Shown here in pieces: positions 9,183-16,955 of a stretch of 64,000 bases of DNA (positions within the stretch are counted from its first letter, which is position 1; each line of letters begins with the position of its first letter). Position numbers and translations under genes: made by a program. The notes beneath the pieces are model-generated. The model was not told the origin of the DNA. It worked only from the letters and a program-made list of their open reading frames with translations, and ran no database searches. Source of the DNA: Paenibacillus solanacearum (GTDB lineage Bacteria; Bacillota; Bacilli; Paenibacillales; NBRC-103111). Location of the stretch: contig NZ_CAJVAS010000009.1 of NCBI RefSeq assembly GCF_910593845.1, positions 1-64,000 on the forward strand, read 5' to 3'.

Positions 9183-10058
9183 TTATTGTATCGCTCTGGT
9201 CATCATCACCTGCTCCGACGTCTGCTCGAAGCCTGCGCCAAGCAGCAGGCGAACCGCGTCATGGCCGCGCAGCATATTGAACGCCCTTCGCGTCAGCTCA
9301 CGGGGCGACCCCAAAGCGTGAGCGAGCGCGCAGCGCAGCAGCGTCTCGCGGTCCGGACGGTCCGGCTTTACCTCGCACTGGAATAAGGTCGTTGACACAT
9401 GCGCGCCCGAGGCGTCGAAGCCGCGACGGTATAGGCAATAGGCGACCTCCTGTCCGCTGCTGTCGGCCAAGATCAGCGACTCGCCGTCGCGAACGCTCGG
9501 CCACTGCGTTTGCCAGGCGGTCATCGGTTCGTAAAACGGGACGCGCACCAGCTCCTGCGGCTTTGCTTTGACTACGGTGTAAGGGGCTAGCTCTTCCGCC
9601 GGCAGTTCACACATTCCTTTATGCTGAAGGATCGCCAAGCGGTCGACGATGCAGTAGCCCATCCGTTGGTACAGCTCGATCGCCGGCACATTCGCCTGAA
9701 TCGCTTCCAGCGTCGCCGTGTTCACCTGTTCCTCCCGGTATATATCGAGCGACGCTTGGATCAGCTTCTTGCCGAGCCCTTGCCCGCGGAAAGCTGGCGC
9801 GACCCCGGTTCCGCCATTCCAGGAGACCCGCTTGCCGCGAATCGTACGGATGCCGTTCAATACGATGCCCGAAGGTTTGCCGTCGATAAACGCGATAACC
9901 GAGAGCGCGGGGGATAGTCCTTCACTGGCCATCCGTGCAAGGAACGCATCCAGCGTCATCGTCGCGTCGATGAAGTACCCCTCGAAGCCTTTGTTCCACG
10001 CCTCCAGCGCTTCTTCCAGCGTACATTGGGACAATCTTCTGATAACCGGTTCCCTCAT
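9183..10058 (-). CDS. GNAT family N-acetyltransferase
   Basis: A 291-residue protein. Residues about 5-150 form a GNAT fold with the acetyl-CoA motif FRGQGLGKKL at about 90-100 and a following YQRMGY signature. The remaining 140 residues form a second, less conserved domain, as in many two-domain Bacillota GNATs. The start ATG 10058 follows AAGGAGG. It lies 37 bp downstream of the aminotransferase on the same strand, so it may be read from the same T-box-controlled transcript. The acetylated substrate cannot be inferred. Confidence 0.85.
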   Translation of the reverse strand: MREPVIRRLSQCTLEEALEAWNKGFEGYFIDATMTLDAFLARMASEGLSPALSVIAFIDGKPSGIVLNGIRTIRGKRVSWNGGTGVAPAFRGQGLGKKLIQASLDIYREEQVNTATLEAIQANVPAIELYQRMGYCIVDRLAILQHKGMCELPAEELAPYTVVKAKPQELVRVPFYEPMTAWQTQWPSVRDGESLILADSSGQEVAYCLYRRGFDASGAHVSTTLFQCEVKPDRPDRETLLRCALAHALGSPRELTRRAFNMLRGHDAVRLLLGAGFEQTSEQVMMTRAIQ

Positions 10059-10095
10059 CCGTTAGGCCTCCTTCCTTTACTTTTCGCTTCTTCCT

Positions 10096-11277
10096 CTATG
10101 CATATTGCTTCATGAACGTATCCATTCGTTCCAGCGCGCGATCGAGCTGCTCCTGTGACGTAGCGTACGAACAGCGGATATGGCCTTCGCCGCCCGGGCC
10201 GAAAGCATGACCCGGAACGGTCACGACGCCGGCTTCCTGCAGCAATCGCTGGGCGAATTGTTCCGAGCTCAGCCCGGTCCGAGCAATGGAAGGGAATGCG
10301 TAGAACGAGCCTAACGGTTCATGACAAGTCAATCCGATCTCGCAGAGGCCGCGGACGAATGCTTGACGGCGGCGGTTGTACACCTCCATCATCCGATCCT
10401 TCTCCTCCATCCCGTGACGCAGCGATTCGAGCGCGGCCACTTGCCCCAGTACCGGCGCGCACATGACGGTGTACTGATGAATTTTCAGCATGGCCGAGAT
10501 GAGCTCTTGATGGCCGCATACGTATCCGATCCTCCAGCCGGTCATCGCGAACGCTTTGGAAAATCCGCTGACCAGCAGCGTCCGTTCCTTCATGCCAGGA
10601 AGGGAAGCGATGCTAACATGCTTCTCGCCATACGTCAGCTCGGCATAAATCTCGTCCGAGATTACGATCAGATTATGTTTCTCCGCGATTCGTGCGATAG
10701 GGAGCCAGTCCTCATAGGTCATGGTCGCCCCGGTCGGATTGTTCGGATAACAAAGCACCAGCACTTTGGAGCGCGGCGTCACTTTTGCTTCCAGCGCTTC
10801 AGCCGTCAGTTTGAACCGGTCCTTCGCGTAGGTCTCCACATGGACCGGCTTACCCCCTTCCAGCGAGGCGATCGGCGAGTACGGCACATAGCATGGCGTC
10901 GGAATCAATATTTCATCGCCTTCCGTGATCAAGGCGCGCAAGGCAAGATCGATCGATTCGCTGCTGCCGACCGTTACCAGCACCTCACGGGCCGGATCGT
11001 ACTTCACTTGAAAGCCGGTGTGCAAATATTCGGCGATCGCCTCCCGCAGCTCGGGAAGACCGGCATTCGTCGTGTATGATGTCATTCCTTTCTCAAGCGC
11101 CTGTACGCAGGCATCCCGAATTCGCTTCGGCGTCACGAAATCCGGCTCGCCGATGCCGAGCGATATGACGTCCTTCCGATCGACTGCGAAGTCAAAAAAC
11201 TTGCGAATGCCGGAAGGCGGCATGTCGCGCACGGCCGGGGACAACAGGTCCGATATGGATAATTGCGTTTGCGTCAT
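10096..11277 (-). CDS. PLP-dependent class I/II aminotransferase
   Basis: A 393-residue fold-type I aminotransferase of the AspB/PatA group. PLP-site features are visible: the PNNPTGA loop (about 188-194), D-E-I-Y at about 219-222, the Schiff-base lysine in SGFSKAFAMTGWRIGY (about 250), and the C-terminal substrate arginine region GGEGHIRCSYA. The start ATG 11277 follows AAGGAGG. A T-box riboswitch upstream places it under control of an uncharged tRNA. My reading of the specifier is GCC (Ala), so alanine formation from pyruvate is a reasonable guess. The family itself covers Asp, Ala, aromatic and branched-chain substrates. Confidence 0.9.
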   Translation of the reverse strand: MTQTQLSISDLLSPAVRDMPPSGIRKFFDFAVDRKDVISLGIGEPDFVTPKRIRDACVQALEKGMTSYTTNAGLPELREAIAEYLHTGFQVKYDPAREVLVTVGSSESIDLALRALITEGDEILIPTPCYVPYSPIASLEGGKPVHVETYAKDRFKLTAEALEAKVTPRSKVLVLCYPNNPTGATMTYEDWLPIARIAEKHNLIVISDEIYAELTYGEKHVSIASLPGMKERTLLVSGFSKAFAMTGWRIGYVCGHQELISAMLKIHQYTVMCAPVLGQVAALESLRHGMEEKDRMMEVYNRRRQAFVRGLCEIGLTCHEPLGSFYAFPSIARTGLSSEQFAQRLLQEAGVVTVPGHAFGPGGEGHIRCSYATSQEQLDRALERMDTFMKQYA

Positions 11278-11303
11278 CTTGAATTCCTCCTTTTATAAAA
11301 AAC

Positions 11304-11578
11304 AAAAAAACCCGCCCCAAAAGGGACGAGTTTATATACCCGTGTTACCACCCTAGTTCCGCTTCATCACAAAGCGACACTCCACTCACGTATCCATCAA
11401 TACGCGTTCCCGTTAACGCTGGACCTGCGGCAGCACCTACTTGATTCAGCCTGCTTCTCGGAGATGGCTTTCCGTTATCGCTTGAACGTTGGCTTTCACC
11501 TGACCCAACTCTCTGTGGAACAATCGGATAACGTACTCTTTCTCTTCATCGAATTTCGTTCATTTATTAAGAATGAAG
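11304..11578 (-). promoter_or_regulatory. T-box riboswitch upstream of the aminotransferase
   Basis: Read on the minus strand. The leader shows AGAGAG in Stem I (plus 11509-11514) and a Stem I helix GTTATC/GATAAC (11527-11532 with 11474-11479). A loop-E pair AGTA (11534-11537) and GAA is present. The Stem III loop has the usual TGAA...AGTAG. The T-box proper AGGGTGGTAACACG lies at 11341-11354, and a terminator CGTCCC-TTTT-GGGGCG plus seven Ts at 11304-11330. The triplet between GAA and the basal stem, followed by the customary A, is GCC (11466-11468), an alanine codon. The T-box call is firm; the specifier is by analogy with the proS leader in this window. Confidence 0.9.
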
Positions 11579-11580
11579 TC

Positions 11581-11609
11581 ATTATATCCAAACGCCACTT
11601 GGAAAGCAA
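11581..11609 (-). promoter_or_regulatory. Sigma-A promoter of the T-box leader
   Basis: On the minus strand TTGCTT (plus 11604-11609), a 17-nt spacer, then TATAAT (plus 11581-11586). The predicted start is a few bases before the T-box Stem I. Confidence 0.65.
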
Positions 11610-11675
11610 TAGCCAAATCATCCGTAAATTTCGCCATCGCGGTCCGTTTGAGCGGATATTTCCGCTCTACTTCGT

Positions 11676-12656
11676 TTAAACGAAGCTTTTCTCTATCACG
11701 TAGTGGCCGGGAATCCGCCTGTACCCGAGTTTCTCGTTTAACGCGATCATGGGTGCATTGCCGATATCGTTGGACGTGATCAGCCTCTCTGCGCCAAGCT
11801 CGATTGCCTTTTTTATGGACCACAGCTTCAAGACGTGCGCAAGTTGAATACCTCGGAAGTTTCGTTCCACCCCTGTATATTCATGCCATACAAAATTGCC
11901 TTTCGGTTTAAATTCGAGATGAGAGATGCCTACGTATTCATTGCGATACGAAACGGTCAGGACAAGTTCAGGGTCGGTTTGACTCAACGCTTCGGCCCAT
12001 TGAGCCAATGTATATTCCGGGACTGTTTTCCCGGGGATATCGATGTACGTGTTCTCGTATAGGTTGTACAAACGTTCCAGATTCGTTCCGGCTTTCGCCA
12101 GTTCCTCTTTCCAGGTGCACAATTGAAAGCCTCGCCGCTGAAGCAGAGGAATGATGTCACTGTACGGTTCCATCCGAAAGCTTGCCGTAGACAAGGAGCT
12201 GTATCTGTTGTGCGATCGCACGTTAAATCCAAGTCTCTCGGCGAAAGGAAGCGCATAGGGGAGATGGTCCTTCAGTTCGGTCTGTATGCTTGAGGCTCTC
12301 ATCGAGCGAGCCCAGCCTTCCAGATGCAAATACAATGCTTTTCCAATCCCGTTACTGTAATACCGGCTGTCCACAATAACATGACTCGACAGTCTTCCGG
12401 GTGTAGACCAGGGAGCAAGCCACGCTTGAGCGAAGCCCAGCACATAACCGCTATCATCGACAGCAACCGCACGTTCACGGCAAAAACCGGTGATGAAGCC
12501 GTTCTCGTTTGTTTTCAAATTGGCGCTCGTTGGAATGCGACGATCTTCCCGCTCCAAATCGTCAGCCGTTTTCACTTCAAAATACACGGAGTTGAACAAC
12601 CGAGCGATTCGATCGTAGTCACCCGGCACTTGAATCGGTCGTATCGTAAAGTTCAT
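11676..12656 (-). CDS. GNAT family N-acetyltransferase with two tandem GNAT domains
   Basis: A 326-residue protein with two acetyltransferase-like halves. The first (about 3-150) includes a degenerate acetyl-CoA loop, VDSRYYSNGIGKALY. The second (about 180-326) has VERNFRGIQLAHVLK and NEKLGYRRIPGHYV. The start ATG 12656 follows GGAAGG. It is the third gene of a minus-strand series: ECF/SBP fusion (13176-15623), four-helix protein, then this gene with a 17-bp gap. Co-transcription is plausible. The substrate is unknown. Confidence 0.8.
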   Translation of the reverse strand: MNFTIRPIQVPGDYDRIARLFNSVYFEVKTADDLEREDRRIPTSANLKTNENGFITGFCRERAVAVDDSGYVLGFAQAWLAPWSTPGRLSSHVIVDSRYYSNGIGKALYLHLEGWARSMRASSIQTELKDHLPYALPFAERLGFNVRSHNRYSSLSTASFRMEPYSDIIPLLQRRGFQLCTWKEELAKAGTNLERLYNLYENTYIDIPGKTVPEYTLAQWAEALSQTDPELVLTVSYRNEYVGISHLEFKPKGNFVWHEYTGVERNFRGIQLAHVLKLWSIKKAIELGAERLITSNDIGNAPMIALNEKLGYRRIPGHYVIEKSFV

Positions 12657-12673
12657 TCCATCTTCCTTCCCAT

Positions 12674-13066
12674 CTACTTAATATTCCTCCTGAAATTCCT
12701 AATTCTTTTTGCAACTCTGGCTTGCGCCTCTATTTTCAATACGGCGAGCAGGATTAGAAGAATAAATGGCACTACAAACACGAACCAGACGTAGAGGGGT
12801 GTGTCGTAATCTTCAAATATGTTCATCGATGTTAAAATAATCGAAAACAAGCTGACGCTTGCAAATAAACTTAAGAAACTTAGGGTTGTACCCGGCCCTG
12901 ATTTCTTCATATAGGAGTTATCGAATATCATATTTGCACTGAAAGCTATCAATGCAATGGATAGAGCGGGCAGCAGCAGAAAGGCCGGAGGATAAGCCTG
13001 CCCCAATAACAGGGGAACGATACAAATAATCCAGCATATGGCTAGTCGCTTCATGGGATTCTTCAT
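12674..13066 (-). CDS. Four-helix membrane protein of unknown function
   Basis: A 130-residue protein with four hydrophobic segments (about 6-26, 28-46, 62-82, 90-112) and a short basic C-terminal tail (RVAKRIRNFRRNIK). No family is recognised. It lies 109 bp downstream of the sigma/SBP fusion gene and 17 bp before the GNAT gene. Its position invites the idea of a membrane partner of the sigma factor. However, it lacks the cytoplasmic N-terminal domain of usual anti-sigma factors, so that remains speculative. Confidence 0.6.
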   Translation of the reverse strand: MKNPMKRLAICWIICIVPLLLGQAYPPAFLLLPALSIALIAFSANMIFDNSYMKKSGPGTTLSFLSLFASVSLFSIILTSMNIFEDYDTPLYVWFVFVVPFILLILLAVLKIEAQARVAKRIRNFRRNIK

Positions 13067-13175
13067 TTTTTAACCCCCAAGTAATCGAATAATTTACATA
13101 TCCCTATACTTCGCCGGTCGCGGCTGCGGGATTTTTTTCACTAGGCAATTCCCCTATAAAGAAAAGTCCTCCACT

Positions 13176-15623
13176 TCATTGGTACCAATTCGTCTCATCA
13201 AACCATTTATCAATCAAGGAAGCTGATCGCGACAATTCCCTTTGCACTTCCGCTTCCGAGCTGGGAGAAGCAAGACGATACAACCTATCTTCCGTATCGA
13301 TCATTTTGATTTTTGGGTTGCGGTAAATGACCGGCTTGACGGCATGATTCAATTCGTCAATGAATACTTTCCATACCGGCTCGTCGTTTAGCTTAAGCTT
13401 GTGAATGGAAGACCGGGAGGTAAGCGTTTCCTGTTTCGACCAATCATATTGGAACTCGCTTTCCGGGTTAAGGACAATATCCTTGATGAATTTCCAGGCT
13501 AGTTGTTGCTGCTTAGAAGCGGCCACGATGGACAGAACAGCCGGGATCCATACCGCGTTCGCCCGAACCCCGTTGTCCAGGCGGGGTAGCGGAGCGACTC
13601 CGATCCTTTCTTTCAACTCTGGGTTACGAGAAAGAAAAGGATAGTTCCCGATTCTCCCGACGCACATTCCCACATTGCCGGAGGAAATTTCTCTAAGGAC
13701 TGTACTTGTCGCACTGGGCACCTTTTTTACGACATCTTGACTGTTCTGCAGCAACAAGGTCAACGCTTCGATGACAAGCCGGCTATCCAAATAACCGGTT
13801 AAATAGCTATTGTCAGGTGACAGCATGCTGCCACCGTTACTTTGTGCAAGTGATTCAAATACATCCAGGATGATCGGAACTGCGCTGCCGTAAATTTTTT
13901 TTCCCCGGGCGGTGTTGGCCGCTTTCAAATGAACCGACATGGCAAAAAATTGTTCCCATGTCCAATCCTCCGTCGGCTCGGGCAGATTTGCCCTGTTGAA
14001 CCAATCTCTGTTGAAAAATACGGCCAGCGGTTGAGGAGACATCGGGATCCCTGTTAATTTTCCGTCCTCTGTCATCATATCGGTTAGCGGTTTGTATAAG
14101 TCGTCGTGAGTTATTCCATCTTCCTTATAAAGGTGAAGCAGATCGACAAACAGTCCCTGTCTGCTGAACAAGGTATCATAAGGCCAAAAGACAAGGTCTA
14201 CAGCATGGGATCCGCTTATTCGTTCCAAAAATTCGGCTCCATAGAAATCGGGTATAGGCATTGTGGAAATTGTAACCTTTGTCCCGTGATTGGCTGATTC
14301 GAAAGCTTGTGCATATTTGATAAACGTGGATATCCGTGTTTTTTGGACGCCCTCATAAGCGGGTATAAGGATCGTCAAAGTTCCTTCATTCGGAATTCGC
14401 TGTTCCGGGACTATTACAGCTCCTGAAGAGTAACAATCATTATCCATATACTGTTCCATCAAGAACTGCTTCCATTCTGCCTCAAACTGGCTCGGTGTCC
14501 GCTCAAAGATGGCTTCGAGGTTGCCCAAGTCTCGAAGCAGGCGGTGGAGGGCGTCCCAGCTATACCTGGTTACGATAAAATCAATCAGGGTGTAACTTAA
14601 TTCACGGCCTCTAATCCCTAAAAACTTAAGCGAGTCTACTGCCCGCAAGTATTTAATCGAAGGGAGTTGACGTTGTAGGTAAATGGAAGTTACCCGACTT
14701 CGTACTTGCTCGCGGGACCATACTTGCCCGAGATACTCTCCTACCCCGTGCAGAAGAAACGACGGTATTTGCGGATTCAATTGCCTGGTTAATACTCTAC
14801 TATACAGAGCCAAAGAGTGCCGGACGATGTCGTGATAATCAAAGTGCGGTCCCGGATTCAAAGGTGAAATGATTTTCACAATGTTCTGACCGAAGGTACC
14901 GGAGATGGTTTTTTTAGAGGGATGCGCTTCCGGGAGCATTGACTCTTGATCGGGATAAATCTCATACGCTATTTTTGTGTGCGGGGTGAAATTTAAAGAT
15001 GATGTAATGCGCCGGAAGTTTTTGCGTAAAATGGCCGTGAAATCGTCGGTCACCTTCTGGAATTCCGGACCGCTTTGCCCCGATTCCAGCATATTGACCA
15101 TGTTGATATACTGCTTTGGGTTGAAAGGCGCTGATATGTGCCAGTCTTCCAAGTCGTTTTTCATTTTTCCCAGGCAGCGGTACATTCTGTTTTTAATCGT
15201 GACTTCATTCATTTTCAGCAGCTTGGCGATGTCGCGGAATGAGTAGTCAGCAATATAACGCAATGTGAGAATTTCTTGGTCGATCTGATCCAGTTTATTG
15301 AGGGAAGTACCGAGATCAATTTTGAAATCCACCTCCTTCGTGAAGTCGGTGGTTATAAACCGCGAAAAGTTTGTCTCCTGACCTGACGGCAACTCTTTGG
15401 CGTGATACGCCTTCCTTGCTTCGTTCATAATGGTGTTGGAGGCAATGGAATACAGCCAAGTGTACACACTCGACTTGTTCTGAAACGAGTTCAGCGACTG
15501 ATTTGCCTTGAGAAACACCTGTTGCGTCAAATCCTCCGCTTGATCAATTCCAGCTCTGTAGGCGATATACCGCTTGATGCGAACGTAATGCTCCATTAAC
15601 AGATCATTTTCATGCCAATTCAT
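13176..15623 (-). CDS. ECF sigma factor fused to a peptidase-MA-like segment and a family 1 solute-binding-protein domain
   Basis: One uninterrupted 815-residue frame. Residues about 5-75 are sigma-70 region 2 (DLTQQVFLKA, YTWLYSIASN) and about 108-160 are region 4 (LTLRYIADYSFRDIAKLLKMNEVTIKNRM split over two lines of the helix-turn-helix). Residues about 200-392 resemble peptidase MA domains: PSFLLHGVGEYLG, then FIVTRYSWDALHRLL. The zinc motif HExxH appears only as H264-D-I-V-R-H269, so it is probably inactive. Residues about 415-815 are an ABC-type solute-binding fold (FFNRDWFNRANLPEP, DWTWEQFF, IGVAPLP). No signal peptide or membrane helix is visible, so the binding domain should be cytoplasmic. 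The start is ATG 15623 behind GGGAGG; a GTG at 15635 overlaps that site. It may be a one-component, ligand-sensing sigma factor. Confidence 0.85.
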   Translation of the reverse strand: MNWHENDLLMEHYVRIKRYIAYRAGIDQAEDLTQQVFLKANQSLNSFQNKSSVYTWLYSIASNTIMNEARKAYHAKELPSGQETNFSRFITTDFTKEVDFKIDLGTSLNKLDQIDQEILTLRYIADYSFRDIAKLLKMNEVTIKNRMYRCLGKMKNDLEDWHISAPFNPKQYINMVNMLESGQSGPEFQKVTDDFTAILRKNFRRITSSLNFTPHTKIAYEIYPDQESMLPEAHPSKKTISGTFGQNIVKIISPLNPGPHFDYHDIVRHSLALYSRVLTRQLNPQIPSFLLHGVGEYLGQVWSREQVRSRVTSIYLQRQLPSIKYLRAVDSLKFLGIRGRELSYTLIDFIVTRYSWDALHRLLRDLGNLEAIFERTPSQFEAEWKQFLMEQYMDNDCYSSGAVIVPEQRIPNEGTLTILIPAYEGVQKTRISTFIKYAQAFESANHGTKVTISTMPIPDFYGAEFLERISGSHAVDLVFWPYDTLFSRQGLFVDLLHLYKEDGITHDDLYKPLTDMMTEDGKLTGIPMSPQPLAVFFNRDWFNRANLPEPTEDWTWEQFFAMSVHLKAANTARGKKIYGSAVPIILDVFESLAQSNGGSMLSPDNSYLTGYLDSRLVIEALTLLLQNSQDVVKKVPSATSTVLREISSGNVGMCVGRIGNYPFLSRNPELKERIGVAPLPRLDNGVRANAVWIPAVLSIVAASKQQQLAWKFIKDIVLNPESEFQYDWSKQETLTSRSSIHKLKLNDEPVWKVFIDELNHAVKPVIYRNPKIKMIDTEDRLYRLASPSSEAEVQRELSRSASLIDKWFDETNWYQ

Positions 15624-15648
15624 CGATCGATGCACCTCCCAGTTATGT

Positions 15649-15677
15649 TAGACACTTCAGGATGGGAAAAAGATACA
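15649..15677 (-). promoter_or_regulatory. Candidate ECF-type promoter, possibly autoregulated
   Basis: On the minus strand TGTATC (plus 15672-15677), a 17-nt T-rich spacer, then TGTCTA (plus 15649-15654). This resembles the TGtAAC / CGTCTA pattern of Bacillota ECF promoters and lies 25 bp upstream of the ATG at 15623. No good sigma-A hexamers overlap it. Confidence 0.45.
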
Positions 15678-15811
15678 AGTTTTTTGAAATTTTTCTCTAC
15701 ACCGGACGAAACGGGCTATCATCTGGACCCTCTCCTTCTCAAAAGGTGAAAAAGGCTAGTAACCGGAACAAACGGTTATACGGATACTTTATCCTGCCGC
15801 GCATCCAACGC

Positions 15812-15835
15812 AAAAAAGCCGCCATTGCCGGCGGC
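15812..15835 (-). terminator. Terminator of the MTHFR-like gene
   Basis: GCCGCC (15818-15823) and GGCGGC (15830-15835) pair. On the minus strand they are followed by six Ts. It lies 26 bp after the stop at 15861. Confidence 0.75.
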
Positions 15836-15860
15836 CTTGCAGCGCAATCGATTGTTACTA

Positions 15861-16793
15861 TTACAAAGTGACAAGCTGTTTCTTGTCGATAATCGATTTA
15901 ATATCTTTGACCAGCTGGATCGAAGCTTCGATCTCGACTTTTCGCGTCGATACGCTCTCTACGCTGCAGCCGACCGGGATGCCCTTTTCCAGTCCGAAAT
16001 CAAGAATTTCCTCGAAAATTTTTTGAGAGACGCGGATCGACTGGTCCAGCACGTCATGAGAATATTTCAAGTCGTTTTCCAGCCATTTCGGGATGCTGAT
16101 CCCGAGCCATTTCATGAATTCGAGCGTTTTTTGCGAGCCGCAAGGCGCGATGTTAATAATGATCGGCACCATGTCCAGCCCGTTTTCTTTGGAATAATAG
16201 TAATAGTCGGACAAGAAATCTTTGGTCGCCTCGACGTCATAGGTTGCCTGCGACACGAAGAAATCGCAGCCGCTATTGATTTTATTCAATACGCGAATAT
16301 GCTCGTCATTTTTCTTCATATGCCGTTCGGGAATGACGACCCCGCCAAACAGCATGCGCTTGTTCAGCTCCTTGCTCAGTCGGTAAGCATCAGATAAACG
16401 GAGCGTGACCTCCTGCTTGCTGGACGAGGCGCCGACAAATACGGAGAACCGGTCTTCGTCGCGATCCGCTTCAATCCAGTCGATCAGCTGCGGCTCGGAA
16501 TATTTGCCGACGCAGCGGTATAAAATTTTGGGGACGTTCAACGACTCGAGGTAACGGCTGTACACCGTCGGATCGATCATCGGCGAATACGGAAACGGCC
16601 TCTCTTGCTCAACGCGATCCGCTTCCTCCTGGACGTCGTACAGAATCAAGGCGTCTATATCAAGATTTTTGAGTCGCTCGCACTGCTTATGCGAGATTTC
16701 GGCTACTTTCTCCGGGGGGTTCGATTCCTTCGGCGGCGTCATGCCATATGTTAAAATGCCCGCTTGTTTATTTATGATCTTATCTCTTAGCAT
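15861..16793 (-). CDS. Methylenetetrahydrofolate reductase-like protein
   Basis: A 310-residue TIM-barrel protein of the MTHFR family, which reduces 5,10-methylene-THF to 5-methyl-THF with an FAD cofactor. It shows a TYGMTPPKES start like the FEFFPP-type first strand with its catalytic glutamate. Later come VFVGASS, the GVVIPERH strand and a CDFFVSQATYD stretch equivalent to the FAD-binding C/G-D-x-x-x-T-Q region. It is divergent from E. coli MetF, so the substrate should be treated as likely rather than proven. The start ATG 16793 is preceded by GAGG at a rather long 12 nt; ATG 16805 abuts that site. Single gene with its own terminator and an AT-rich dyad region upstream. Confidence 0.78.
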   Translation of the reverse strand: MLRDKIINKQAGILTYGMTPPKESNPPEKVAEISHKQCERLKNLDIDALILYDVQEEADRVEQERPFPYSPMIDPTVYSRYLESLNVPKILYRCVGKYSEPQLIDWIEADRDEDRFSVFVGASSSKQEVTLRLSDAYRLSKELNKRMLFGGVVIPERHMKKNDEHIRVLNKINSGCDFFVSQATYDVEATKDFLSDYYYYSKENGLDMVPIIINIAPCGSQKTLEFMKWLGISIPKWLENDLKYSHDVLDQSIRVSQKIFEEILDFGLEKGIPVGCSVESVSTRKVEIEASIQLVKDIKSIIDKKQLVTL

Positions 16794-16905
16794 TTTGTGC
16801 CACATCCTCGACTTAGTATAACTCGGCTATGGATCATGTATCCTTAATCCTTAGTTATTCGCTCTGCATTGCGGAAACCCTCTTTACAAGATACCATGAT
16901 CGCCC

Positions 16906-16955
16906 GATATAGTATAAATCGATTAAACTATATCTAGTTATAGCTTCAAGCTATA
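16906..16955. promoter_or_regulatory. Cluster of AT-rich dyads upstream of the MTHFR-like gene
   Basis: GATATAGT (16906-16913) and ACTATATC (16927-16934) are a perfect inverted repeat with a 13-nt gap. It is followed by a perfect palindrome, TATAGCTT-C-AAGCTATA (16939-16955). The core TATAG/CTATA therefore occurs four times in 50 bp, in otherwise GC-rich DNA. A TATACT sequence inside could serve as -10 on the minus strand. This is probably a regulator-binding site. Confidence 0.5.

Noticed and set aside
11427..11440. Reading ATC in the TGAATCAAGTAG loop of the aminotransferase T-box as an isoleucine specifier.
   Set aside because: The same TGAA...AGTA pattern occurs in the proS leader and forms Stem III there, so it is not the specifier loop.
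11560..11823. A minus frame whose end (KFTDDLAIAFQVAFGYNDF) looks protein-like.
   Set aside because: It overlaps the GNAT gene in another frame, and its last part coincides with the T-box promoter. The resemblance is probably chance.
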